Origin: Sweltsa coloradensis
Taxonomy: Eukaryota; Arthropoda; Insecta; Plecoptera; Chloroperlidae
DNA length: 64,000 nucleotides
Direction of reading: 5' to 3'
Assembly (NCBI GenBank): GCA_024449915.1
Contig: JAMZAV010000953.1
Coordinates: forward strand, 124,001-188,000
Shown here: positions 35,031 to 45,150 of the stretch, piece by piece
Position numbering within the stretch: position 1 is the stretch's first letter
How the letters are laid out: each line of letters begins with the position of its first letter
Made by a program: the position numbers and the translations under genes
Notes under the pieces: model-generated
Told to the model about the DNA's origin: nothing
The model's input: only the letters and a program-made list of their open reading frames with translations
Databases searched by the model: none

Positions 35031-35264
35031 ATGCCTTCGTGCTGTGTTTTTGGATGTACAAACAGCTATAGAAATAATAAAAACAAACGACAACCAATAC
35101 CACCGCATCTGCCATTTGATAAAGTATATTTTTATCAGTTTCCGAAACGTGATACATCTCCTCAGAGATACAAGTCATGGTTAAAGCGCATAAACAGAGA
35201 TAAATTCGAAGTAAATCCTAACAGCACAAAAATTTGCTCTTTGCATTTCAATATTTCCAATTAA
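35031..35264 (+). pseudogene. THAP zinc-finger domain, truncated by a SINE
   Basis: Begins MPSCCVFGCTNSYRNN, the usual THAP start with Cys at residue 2-5 and C-x(2-4)-C spacing (C5...C9). It continues with FYQFPKRDT, a conserved Trp (YKSW, residue 50) and ends KICSLHF (C69, H72), completing the C2CH zinc ligands. A full THAP domain normally ends about 15 residues later in A-V-P-T-I-F; here the frame runs into SINE sequence at 35,262 and stops. THAP domains bind DNA and occur in P-element and Kolobok-type transposases, so this could be the DNA-binding part of the lost transposase. Confidence 0.8.
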
Positions 35265-35418
35265 AAATATCGATCTTTGGTTGGTTATCGCTCACTCGTC
35301 GATTGCGTCGGGGCCTGCAAGGTTGGCTTGGTCGCTTTGATTTAAAGTCCCCCACTGAAAATCAGTTCTATAACTGAGTGGGTAGACTCTAAATAAAATT
35401 TATTTATTTATTTATTTA
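35262..35418 (+). repeat. 5'-truncated SINE tail inside the transposon
   Basis: ATTAAAAATATCGATCTTTGG through TGGGTAGACTCTAAA matches the last 110 bases of the SINE at 62,811-63,235 and 21,262-21,672, followed by a (TTTA)n tail. AATATT occurs just before and just after, a possible short target duplication. The insertion breaks the THAP ORF. Confidence 0.8.
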
Positions 35419-35947
35419 ATATTCGTTGTATGTATCTTGTAGCAGCGACTGATTGATAAGCAAGCGCGTAGGAGCTCTTTTTGTGTTGGGAGGGGGGGGG
35501 GGGGGGGGGGTGAAGGGAACGCTCTCTTTTCTACGTGCCTCGTCTGAAGCAATTGCAACTTGCAACGTTGCAAGTTCAGTTGAGGCAATAAGTGAATAAC
35601 TACACATCATAGTTACTTAGTTATTAGGGTTCACGATATCATAAAACTTGCATCTGTATGCGGGATATGAAATAAAACCATGGTTCAAGTATCCTAATAC
35701 CATGGTATAAACCACTGAATGAACTCAACCCGCATACGAGACAGCTGTGAGCCGATACCTTATGGTTATGAACGGCTACACAGACTACACGTGCTTGACA
35801 AAACGATGTTTTCTAAATGGGTAGTATATCCTCTGCAACTTGATCGCGGACGGCTCGTCGCTGGAAGCGTCGAAGTTTGCTGAAAACATCCCATCATATA
35901 TTATTTGCAATCTTGAACACGTTTACTTCGATTTCAGTGTAGTATTT
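35419..35947. other. Transposon interior, right side
   Basis: Contains an 18-base G run at 35,493-35,510 and a 64-codon minus ORF without motifs. No THAP continuation or catalytic domain is visible after the SINE. Confidence 0.45.
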
Positions 35948-36428
35948 TTTTTATTTTTTTGCATGCCTACTGCTATATGTGGGTGTCAAAATATTTTCAC
36001 ATTTGGTCAATTTTACTTGTTTTCAAGGTCTCTGAAAGTACGATATATTTGTCGTTTTTAGCATGTTTTATAAAATATCCAAAACTATGTTTTATTTTCT
36101 ACAAGAAGGTTTACTTTAGCAACATTCTTGTAGAGGAAAGACCACTGAATACGATGAAGCTTTTGGTTTTTGTCTAAACACTATATCTTCTTCTACAGAG
36201 AGAGTTCTTTACAGCGCTGACCAGTAATCTGAGGTCGGGGAGTAGACTCGACTGTGCGCAATCTTTACGTCACGATTTTGGATGCGCGCGCACCCACCTA
36301 AATTATTGTTATTCAAACAGGTGTAATTAACTTCTGCTTCAAGTTAGAGACTTCTGGTTTTCGCCATTAGTCATTAAAACAACTTAGGTTCTTTACATCG
36401 CCGGGAAATCCCAGGGTTGTGATGTCCT
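35948..36428 (-). repeat. Right terminal inverted repeat (about 480 bp)
   Basis: Mirror of the left repeat, beginning in a T run before GCATGCCTAC and ending GTGATGTCCT. ORFs at 35,840-36,177 and 32,193-32,563 are the same repeat read twice and are not genes. Confidence 0.9.
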
Positions 36429-36432
36429 TTAA
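36429..36432. other. TTAA target-site duplication, right
   Basis: TTAA directly after GTGATGTCCT; LINE sequence GTGTATCC resumes immediately. Confidence 0.9.
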
Positions 36433-36799
36433 GTGTATCCAAATATTCGTGAATGAATTTGTTCAGTGTTTCATGTTTTGTGTGAACCTTGATTCTTTCA
36501 AATATATTTTGGCAGTAGAGTACCACATTTTTAGCTCGATTACCCATTCGCAATTGTTCCAATCTACCGATATCTTTCCTAAACTCATTGATTCTACCAA
36601 TTAGTCGCTGTTCCCATTTCGGAATTTTCTTCTCTTGTTTTGTCTTTGAAGAGGTAGCAGATTTTACCTTTAAGCCCAAGTATCTAATCACTGCTACAGC
36701 TGCACAGTAAATTGCCGCATGAACGTCTGCAAATGATAGTTCGTCTTGTGTGTATGCTGTTAAAATATGTGTGTTCATTATGTGTACCGCTGTCTTCAT
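36433..36799 (-). pseudogene. LINE copy D: linker between proline-rich repeat and reverse transcriptase
   Basis: Reads MKTAVHIMNTHILTAYTQDE, then YCAAVAVIRYLGLKVKS and a basic helical stretch (IPKWEQRLIGRINEFRKDI), then YCQNIFERIKVHTKHETL. The ORF continues past 36,433 into the transposon (residues GHHNPGISRRCK...), so its C-terminal 17 codons are transposon sequence. The natural continuation, QKVSALAKRL, lies on the other side of the insertion, near 31,930. Confidence 0.75.
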
Positions 36800-36928
36800 T
36801 TCCTTTGAATGCTTGGGTTTAGGTATGTATGGTCATTTGTTTGGTTCTACGTGCGCAAACTCTGACATGGCTGTTGCAAATGCTAAAGCTAGGATGTTCT
36901 TTAGATGGATAATGTCAGGTGTATTTTC

Positions 36929-37603
36929 TTATACGTTATTCATATCTACCTCTTGTGTTTGATCTTCTAGTCGTTCTGGGTGTCTTGATCTTCTTGAATG
37001 GTTTGGCATTTCTAGTGGTTCTGGACGTTCTGGTAGGTCTGGTTGTTCTGGTAGGTCCGGACGTTCTGGTAGGTCTGGACGTTCTGGTATGTCTGGACGT
37101 TCTGGTTGGTCTGGAATTTCTGGTATAACTGGTAGATCTGGAAGTTGTAGCAGGTATGGCATTACCGGTAATTCTGGAAGTTCTAGTAGTTCTGGTATCA
37201 ACTGGTCTTCTTCTTCGCTGTCCTCTGTCGATGTAGCGCCGTTATCATCTTGATGTGCTTGTAGTTCGTCTTTCACTTCGCGTCTTATTCTAGTTAATAT
37301 GTTTATTGGTAACATTTTATTTTTAACTATAATTCTTCTTTGGTCGGCTATTCTCTGCGCACTTACTTCTAACAATGGATATTCACGTATAAACTCTCTA
37401 TGGAGCTCTTGTCGATAACCTATTAAAACAGTCTCTAATAACGTTACCCTATAAAAGCTACGCATCACACACATGTTCATATCTCTGTCCATTGATGCCT
37501 GCCTCTTTTTTTCCAGCTTTGGGGTTGAAGTGAATTCCCGCGAACCGTCCTTTTTGTTATTCCCTCTTTCCTTTTTTCTAGAAAAATTTTTCTCTATCTG
37601 CAA
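36929..37603 (-). pseudogene. LINE copy D: N-terminal domain with proline-rich repeats (224 codons open)
   Basis: A basic start (MQIEKNFSRKKERGNNKK) is followed by NMCVMRSFYRVT, GYRQELHREF and SAQRIADQRRIIVKNKML, a helical block I associate with the N-terminus of this LINE family. An acidic stretch (STEDSEEEDQ) then leads into about 75 residues of imperfect PERPDLPE-type repeats, seen as GGT-CTGGACGTTCTGGTA-like units in the DNA. The repeats may extend the N-terminal nucleic-acid-binding region. The same region is present in copy A at 14,388-14,620. The first 30 codons lie in the noisy zone, so the start codon is uncertain. Confidence 0.7.
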
Positions 37604-38083
37604 AGCCCCAATATTATTTTTATTTTTTATAAAGTCAATGCACTTAAAAGAATTAAAAACACTTTTCTAAAATGATTCATCAATTTCGGGCGGTGATGAG
37701 GTCTTCGCTTCTAAACCTCCTTCCTTTTTTTTTGATAAATTTTTTTCTTATTACGAATTAAGAAGACTTAAATCTTCTCGTTCGCAAAATTTAACGGTGC
37801 TTCGAAAAAATGCTAAATTATATTTTTTTAGATATATTACCTTGCTGAATTAAAAATAATGCCTCTAAAGAATTATCCACATAACTGTCAAAATTTAACA
37901 AAATTCAACTGTTTCAATGTTTTTTTACAGCCTAGGCTCGAAAAAGATAAAAAACTACAAAAAATGGTATAAAACTAAAAAAAATACTTCCCTTCATGTC
38001 ACTTGTAGCAGTCAATAGAGATAAGAGATGTAAAAATTTTGGGAAGGGGAATGCTTGTATTTCAGCGGCATAAAAATTTAAAA

Positions 38084-38270
38084 ACCAGCAATTTATCTCG
38101 ACTGATTGTTTTTAACCCCAAAAATTTTGGGGGTTACTTTTTAAATTTATTATTATTTTATTATTTTATTTTTTTAATTATTATTATTATTTTTATTTTA
38201 TTATTATTATTATTATTTTATATTTTTTATCTTATTTTATTATATTATTATTATTATTATTATTTTTTAG
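38084..38270. repeat. AT-rich spacer and (ATT)n before the gypsy LTR
   Basis: About 70 bases of unplaced sequence beyond the LINE 5' end followed by imperfect ATT units that run directly into the gypsy LTR. Confidence 0.7.
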
Positions 38271-38950
38271 TCCCGGCCGATAGATACCAATAGGGGAATT
38301 GATTGATGTAAATCAAGGCCCCAAATTTAATTTATGCTATTTACCGAATAAGTACTGTGATGGGGGTTTGGGGAATGGGGGGTTCATTTTGAAATCAAAA
38401 GCTTGATGTTAAAAAACCCTTTAATAAACTACTTTAAATATTTTCACAACAATATTTTGAATTTAATAGACATTCCCCAACAATTGGGAAATACTTCCTT
38501 CCTCTAGTCTATTAAACCCCAAAGAGAATGAGTTGCACCCCTTTTTATAGAGGGGTAAGAGGGGGGAATTTTTTCAAACCTCTGATGACGTCATGAATAA
38601 TTACTCGTTATTTTAATTCACATAGCGACTCGCGTGATGGTTATTTAAAACATAACATAAACAAAACTTTGCCGTTAGCCTGAACTAGGAATGGCAACTT
38701 TTTAGTTGTGTAAAATTTTACATTTAAATTTAAATGATTATTTAAAAATCTCCGTATAGGACTCATAACCAATAAATCACAATCGATTTGTGGGTTATTG
38801 TTTGGGGTTATTGATGCCTTATGGCCCAAATGAATAGGCACAGTATGCATTTGCCTATGACAAAACTACCCGTTAAATTTTTATCCCCCAAACCAATTTG
38901 TTGAAATAATACCCCAAATGACTGATTAATGAATGACCCCCCCAGTTTGC
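38271..38950 (-). repeat. gypsy 3' LTR
   Basis: Aligns along its length with 47,741-48,430: GGCCGATAGATACCAAT near one end, CTAGTCTA with AAAGAGAATGAGTTG in the middle, TTAATGAATGACC at the other. It is about ten bases shorter and has more homopolymer distortion. Confidence 0.8.
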
Positions 38951-41900
38951 TTAAGGTCGGGGCCTTTGAAAAAAAGGGTTTATATTACCAAAATAATTCT
39001 TTAAATAAGGGGCTAACATTAAACAGTTTGCCCAACTTAAGTTTAACCTATATTGATGTTATTGTTTGATTTCCGGGTTTTTCCGATTTCCAGTACAACT
39101 TTATTTAAATAAAAATACAAAATTTATTTATCAGTTCCCGCGCCGTGCTGAGGGAAATACCCGTTGATTGACTGGGGGGGGGGGGGGGGGGGGGGGGGAA
39201 AAATACCAATCCAAATCCAATAAAGGAGATAAACCGGGTAAAAACTACGATTTACTGTAGCTTTATCAGGCCTCACTCCCTTGTTGAGAATTCGGGGGTT
39301 TTTGGCCGGTGGGTAATATAGCCACAATGCCCCCTTTCTCAGAAAGACTTTCTAACCCATTCCACACGTGACCTCACCTCACTGTAGGTTTTATCATGCC
39401 TTTTCAGAGAATTGCCACATTGTAGAACATGAGATGGTTTCCACTACATGCTGTATGCTGAAAATTTAGCCACTTAAAAGTGCCCCTCGAGTGTGCAAAG
39501 TTGGTTTCCCAACCCGTGAATCTGAGCTACTCTTTACTTTGCAGACTCACTTGTTTTTTAATCTCGCTGACCAGCCGTACCCTTTCCTGCAGCCTCTTTC
39601 CCAGGGGGAAGACGCCACTGTCCCAACTGTTTTTTCACTCAGCCCCGAGTGTTAATTCTTACCTACTTCTGCTACCTGTGAACATAGAAATTAAATCAAC
39701 CCCAATCCACCGTAAATATTTGAATTAAAAGGGGTTTAATTTTCGGTATACTTTTCCGTTAATACCTACAACCTCGGCCCGGTTAACCTGAATTTAATTG
39801 TTTTTTTAAAAAACTTAAACTAGTTCGTGAAGTGCTCCATCCCTGGCTGTGTTTATTACATTATCCTGGGCCCTTGCCTTTCAGGTTTGTTAATCACAAC
39901 TTTTTTTCGGGGTTTCCCCCACCAGAATCTTCTCATCTAAAAGAAAGTACAATTCAAATCCATTACTAGTTTTTGCTTTTCAAATTTACAATATTAAAAT
40001 GCTTCACATGCAACTAGGTCGCACCAGTTTTGTGTTGGCTCCCCTCGAGTTTGGAAATTTTTGTTACAAAACTCTGTAGGTTTTGTTCTACCCCACTTTT
40101 TTAAAATTTTTCTTACCAATTCTACAATTTTTATTTTGAAATTCAATTTTGCAATTCATTTTTCAAAATGAAAACTCCCAATTAAATTTTTACAATGAAA
40201 ATTCACAACCCCATTTTGCAATCCAAGCTTAAAAATTTTAAATTTGCAATTCTGATTTCAATTTAATTTTGAATCCAAATTTTTAAATTTTAAATTTTTG
40301 GAAAATCAAATTTAAAATTTCTTTTTTTTTTACAAAGCAATTTTTGGCCCCGGGTTTGATGTTGCTGACATGCTTTTTTAATTTAATATTTATGATTGTC
40401 CGCCAGGCTGGGTTTTTATCTAGTTCATTCCTAGACTAATAACCAAACAAAATATTCCGCCTTGACACTAAATTTACTTTTTCGTTGCCCTTTTTTTGAT
40501 ACCATACTTGTTGTTATACCCCAATAAATTTTAATTCCCTTTTGTTATACCAGTTTTTATTGTTCCCTTTGCTTTAGTTTTTTTTGTGAATTTGTGTACC
40601 GGGCCATGATTAAATTTTTGACATTTCCCATTCCATGGGTCATTGCCCCCTATACTTAGCTTGACAATTTGTTCAATTTCATTTTTTTTTAAAATTTATT
40701 TTACCTGCTTTTAGGCTTGCCCCTACTTAGGCCTTTGAAAATTTTTTTTAAAAATTTTTTAAAATTTTTTAAAAAATTTCCATTTTTTTAAAATTTTTTT
40801 TTGAATTTTTTCCTTTTAATTTTTTCTGAAATTTTTAAAAAATTTTCTGAAGTTGCAGCTTTTGCATTTTACTTCTGACAGTTACCCTTTAAATTTGTTT
40901 CAATTAAAATCATATCCCTTTCTGGTTATACTGGTGTAAAAATTTTGTGGGTATTCTTAAAAAAATGTTGACTTGACTTCGCTGTCCTGCGGGCCCCCCT
41001 TGCCAGGATTAAAACCCCACAGGGGTTGAAAAACCCGTCCTGTCCGGGGGTCTACCGGAACTGGGTTGACTTTCCGCCTTTCCCCTGGACTGCCCCAAAC
41101 GGAACGAGCGCCATCGAACATGCCAAGGATTGGGGGAAACCCCCTGGATCGTTTTTTCCCCCGCCGGAAAACCCCAAAATTCTAGTACAAATGCAAATAT
41201 TAATTCTTCTTTTTTTTTTTTTCAGCGATATCCTCCCTTGTTTTCAGGATGACATTTTCCCTCTCTTTTTAGCTCTGCATTTTAATGATAAAATTTTATT
41301 TTTTATGAACCTTTCTTTTCTTTTTAAAAAGTAAAATCTTTAATATCCTTCTGATTACTTTGCCCTCCTCAAAAAATTTCTTTCATTTTTTTTTTAGTAT
41401 CACGAATTTTTTTCGGGCAAGAATTATTACTGCTGCCCGCGTGATTTTGACATGTGAAGTGAAAAACTATTAGATCTGATCAGAATTTTTTAACAATCCG
41501 CTACAGTAAACTTCCCTTACGGGAAAACCTGACTTCCCCCACCATGCTCTTTAAATTTCCTGCATCTCCTGCCCACGTTCGGCTTGCCACGTTAATCCAG
41601 GACCACAATCCGGCGTCCGAACCCCTTTGGCCTTGAACCTTTCGTTCGGCAGAAGTCTCTCTGCCAGCCCCGTGGCTACCGACTCCCTCTGCCTGCCCAG
41701 GACGCATCATTTCCATGCCGCTGATCTATCCAGCTATTTTTTCCCAAAACAGAAAACCCAAAAAACATGTGCCTTTTTGGCAGGTTATATAATACCTGGG
41801 GATATTAATACATATGATTTTTTTTTAATGATTTAAACCAACGTCCCTAAAGGATCGTTCTCAGTGCTTTGGGCAAACTGACGAACACAAAAACCTCGTA

Positions 41901-42470
41901 CTCACCTTCCCTAATTTTTATTGCACACAATACCCTGATGTCACAATAATGTTTGATTCATTGCATTTTTGTATTTTCCCTCCATCTTGATGCTACTTGC
42001 ATATGCATGCCCCTCTGCCCTTAATCCAATTCCCTTTTTTTATTTTTGGCAACAAAATTTTTAAATTTTATTTTAAAATTTTTTCCAAAAAATTTTTATG
42101 CATTTGTATTTAACACCCGGCTTAGTTTTTTTAACACTTGTACTTTTTCCGGGTTTACTATTCTTTTTTGGGGACGAAAAACTGTAGGGTGCGCTTGCTA
42201 AACCGAACCAGCTGAAGTCATTGCGGGGTTTGGTTTACTTCACCCGCGTTTACAATTCTTAAAAACATCGTTACATTCATTTCATCTGCTTCCTTTTCGC
42301 ATTGATAGGGTAATCGTAGGGTTTCTTTTTTTTCGCGTGCTCAGAATAAATTTTCCTTTTCACGTTTTGTTCCGTTTCGGACATAATTTCAGCTGACATC
42401 TTCAAACGGAAATTCTTCCGACTTTTCCGTGTTAGTAGTCTGCGCCCTGAAGAGTTTCCCGAAGTTTTAA
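38951..42470. other. gypsy 3' internal region, no ORF identified
   Basis: About 3.5 kb of noisy sequence between the AT-hook region and the 3' LTR. It includes a G run at 39,175-39,198 and a stretch at 40,130-40,330 built of AATTTTGCAATT-like words. The ORFs (39,480-39,728; 41,026-41,334; 41,501-41,716) lack motifs. An envelope-like or accessory ORF, or a nested insertion, could be hidden by the errors. Confidence 0.4.
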
Positions 42471-42558
42471 ACTTTTCTTCTTCCTCTTCTTCTTTTTTCT
42501 CTTTTTCTTCCTTCTTTTTCTTCTTCTTTTTTCTTCTTCCCCTTTCCCCCCCTCATCC

Positions 42559-43021
42559 TCAATGTTTCCCCTCTTCATCTAATGATTCATCTTCAATCGT
42601 TTCCTCTTTGCACGATTGTTTGGGTCGATTCTTGCGACGGCACTCCAAATTTGCACTTTGACTCGGGGGGACGCTTCCCCTGTCCAACCCCCAAACATTC
42701 CCCGTCTTGATGTCCCTTATCTCCGTGCGTTGACTTTTGAATTGATCGTACCGATTGTAATTCTTCCGAGGACGCCCGGGCGGCTTTTCATTTTTTTTCA
42801 ACCCCCATTTTCTCTTCTTTTTATTTTCGGGGACGTCCCCTCGGTTTTTTGGTAAACTTCTTTATTTTTTTTCCCCTTTTTAAACTTAAACTTGCTAAAA
42901 TTCTTCCGTGGTCTCCTCTCGGTTTCTTGCTACTACAGCTTTTCGACCGTTCCTTTTTTTTCTTGCAAAACTCCTGCAGTTTGGGTCTCCCTCTCGGCTT
43001 CGTAGGCATAATTTTCTCCAC
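42559..43021 (-). pseudogene. AT-hook-rich basic tail downstream of the gypsy integrase
   Basis: Two open frames joined by a one-base shift contain repeated Arg-Gly-Arg-Pro cores flanked by Lys/Pro: TKPRGRPK near 42,995, KKPRGRPRK near 42,840 and KPPGRPRKNY near 42,775. A fourth (KKPRGD..., one base short of PRGRPRK) lies near 42,915. This is the AT-hook motif, which inserts into the minor groove of AT-rich DNA. The array follows the integrase in the same orientation, so it may be the integrase C-terminus or a separate small ORF. A Lys/Glu-rich low-complexity stretch (42,480-42,555) follows. Confidence 0.65.
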
Positions 43022-43551
43022 AGGCTTGATCCGATTAGCATAAAGCCCGTCTCTTTCCCATTACGAGCCTCAGTTGTAGTTTTTCTTCGCAAACTTTCTG
43101 TAATTCATGCGGCCGGTCCATTTAAAATGTAGTTCTTGGACCCCCCCTGCTTCGTTGTAGTGTCATGCAATACACTCCGCCGACGTTAACGACTGCTGTT
43201 TCCCCTTTCCGATCGTAATACTTTTTTTGCTTTTCACGAGCATTTTTATTTTTCGTCAAACCCAAATTTTGTAAGGTCTTGAGCCGGTCACCCCATTGTT
43301 TTTGCTTTGGACCGGCCTACTAACTTGGGTTCCAAATTACCCGGAAAGGGTATTTTCATTTCGCGCCATATAGAATAGGGGGGGTGAGAATTTTGTTAAT
43401 CGTTCTTCGGGGAACGATATCCCACTTGCATACGGTCAACCTGTCCCATTTTTCTATCTTTTCCACGTTTGTGAAATATATCCGCGATGGCTTATGCTTT
43501 TAAAGCTTCCATTTGATTGGGGGGGGTAGGGGGGTTTAATAGATTTCCCCC

Positions 43552-43902
43552 CTAAAAATCGAAAATCTTTGCAAAAGGGGTTGATACAAACTGAGTTCCA
43601 CAGTCTGATAACAACTTAAAGGGAATCCCATGCCGCGTTATTATCTTCTCCAAAAATTTCCCTCGCCCTGATTCTGCATTTGATTTCTCAATGGTTAGTT
43701 TCACAATATCGTGAAAAAGGTCAATAAAGTCAGTAGTACTTGTTCCCTCGTAAGTAACGGTAGTGGCCCACGATTCAAGATTTCGCCCTTTCCGCCCGTA
43801 TCTCCTCATGAGTCCCAAGGTACCGTTTTTTTTCCCTGATTTCCCCCTGGCACACGAATCAACTCCGTACGTTTTTTTCCCGCCCTTGTTAAAAGTTTCC
43901 AA
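43552..43902 (-). pseudogene. gypsy integrase core
   Basis: A 116-codon open frame contains SWATTVTYEGTSTTDFIDLF followed by KIITRHGIPFKLLSDCGTQF and VSTPFAKIFDF. R-H-G-I-P-x-x-L-x-S-D-x-G-T-Q-F is the second-aspartate block of gypsy integrases. The first aspartate region precedes it and the catalytic Glu should follow near 43,450 but is not readable. It inserts element DNA into chromosomes. A frameshift at each end limits the frame. Confidence 0.75.
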
Positions 43903-43949
43903 AATACCGAGTCTTGAGATGCTTTGCGTACGTTTCCCCCTTGGTGCAT

Positions 43950-44689
43950 ACTAAACACCGTGTCGTATGGTGTAAAAAATTCGAAAACGAGAGTATGGGG
44001 GACAAAAATCCCCATTATCTCCGTTGACATGTTTAAAAGAGACCTCTTGATCGATTTGATACTGCTCCTCGTATTCGGCTTATCAATGTTCTTGATGATT
44101 TTAGAACAAATTCATCGTTTGTTTTTCTCCAAAATCAGGTCCCTACTTTTATTGGCAATATTCAGTCTTCGTCTTCTTTACGTTAACTGCCAAACTTGTT
44201 TTGACAAGCGTCAGCGTTCGGTTCTTTTTCCCTGGTTTTTAGATTACCTCGAACTAAAAAAAATCCGTAATCGTACCCTCCATCTAGTAAAACGAGACAT
44301 TTAGGCCCTTTTTTGTTCAGATCCATTTTAACGGAGCATGGTCAGTAAATAGGGGACTTATTACCTTTAAATACGCACGGAGTACCCCACAACTCCATAC
44401 TACCGGAGATCTCACGATCGTATACTGTAATTTCCTCTCCTTGCAAATTCTCGATGCAAAGCTACCGGGTTTTTTTCCCCTTCAGTTTTGGAAGCCACCT
44501 CCGATTGCTACCCACTTGCATCAGTTGTTTTGTAAACGGTTCTGTGAAAACCGATCCCCAGAGTTCTCCCACATAGTTTTCCGTTTCGGGCTCAAAAGCG
44601 TTTTTTTGCCTTTCTGTCCATCAAATGGTACATCCTGTTGTCCTCTGTTAAGGGGTGGCCAGACGCGCAAAGTCTTTTAAAAAGCGCCT
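43950..44689 (-). pseudogene. gypsy RNase H and integrase-linker region
   Basis: After the YYRR block a W-T-x-x-R-Q-K-N-A-F-E-type sequence is readable near 44,600-44,640, typical of the start of gypsy RNase H. Further residues are scattered across frames. The + ORF at 43,924-44,304 is a shadow. Confidence 0.4.
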
Positions 44690-45150
44690 GTAGTATCCTG
44701 CTAAACAATGAAAAAGCTACCCCTTGACTTCTCCCGGTTTTTTATAGTCCCTTATGGCTTTGGTCAGCCTGGATCAGTTTGGACCCTTTGCTTTTACAAT
44801 TGACCTAAGTAATTTTTCAGATCGCGGAAAAACACATTTCTCCACTGTAATCAAGTTGGCTTCTTTTGGGCCCCTTCTATACTCTTTCTAAAGCTCGAAT
44901 ATGTTCGTCCAACGAACACATATAGATTATGTCTCCAGGTAAAACCCTACACCTATCCTTCAAAACCCGCTAATACACAGTCCATTAAACCCCTGAAAAG
45001 TGGGTGGGGCCCCCGACAACCCCATGGCCATTTGCTTAAATGGAAATGCCCCATATTAGGGACAGAAAAAACTGTTTTTTTCCTTTTCTTTATCTCATCA
45101 GGCATTTTAGTATCCCCTCCTTAAATCCAAGGTCGTGTACCACTTACAGT
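44690..45150 (-). pseudogene. gypsy reverse transcriptase
   Basis: Minus strand in mixed frames: a TLDL-GY-type stretch near 45,130, KEKTVFSVPNMGHFHL at about 45,040-45,085, the W-G-C-R-G-P-P-TFQ block standing for M-P-F-G-L-x-x-A-P-x-T-F-Q near 45,010, and VGFYLE followed by SICV near 44,925-44,945, where one lost base hides the Y-L-D-D active site. A YYRRFLKDFA block at about 44,690-44,720 is the usual link to RNase H. The enzyme copies element RNA to DNA in cytoplasmic particles. Confidence 0.7.

Larger units (their letters stand above)
31942..36428. mobile_element. 4,487-bp TTAA-flanked DNA transposon with long inverted repeats
   Basis: Starts AGGACATCACAACCCTGGG and ends with the exact reverse complement. 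It is flanked by TTAA on both sides, and the homologous uninterrupted LINE sequence in copy C (28,930) has one TTAA, so target and boundaries are exact. The terminal inverted repeats are about 480 bp. The interior carries a P2X7-C-terminal-like ORF (minus), a THAP zinc-finger ORF (plus) and a SINE fragment. No transposase catalytic domain is readable, so this copy is probably non-autonomous. TTAA duplication is shared by piggyBac and Kolobok; the termini and THAP domain favour a Kolobok-like element, which is inference. Confidence 0.9.
29115..38083 (-). mobile_element. R4-like LINE copy D, full length, split by a transposon
   Basis: Outer limits are the 3' word GGATGTATTTCATACAAA at 29,118 and the 5' word GCTTGTATTTCAGCGGCA ending at about 38,071. 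Removing the 4,487-bp TTAA transposon and one TTAA leaves about 4.48 kb. One ORF would run N-terminal helical domain, proline-rich repeat, linker, reverse transcriptase, Cys/His block and restriction-like endonuclease, the plan of R2/R4-group LINEs. The group is inferred from the C-terminal endonuclease and reverse transcriptase wording. Quality changes from clean to noisy at about 37,500, inside this copy. Confidence 0.85.

Noticed and set aside
31942..36428. piggyBac element on the basis of TTAA alone
   Set aside because: Termini are AGG rather than CCY, repeats are far longer than usual, and no piggyBac transposase is visible.
36919..37128. Val/Leu-rich + strand ORF (VLVGLDVLV repeats)
   Set aside because: Antisense shadow of the proline-rich repeats encoded on the minus strand.
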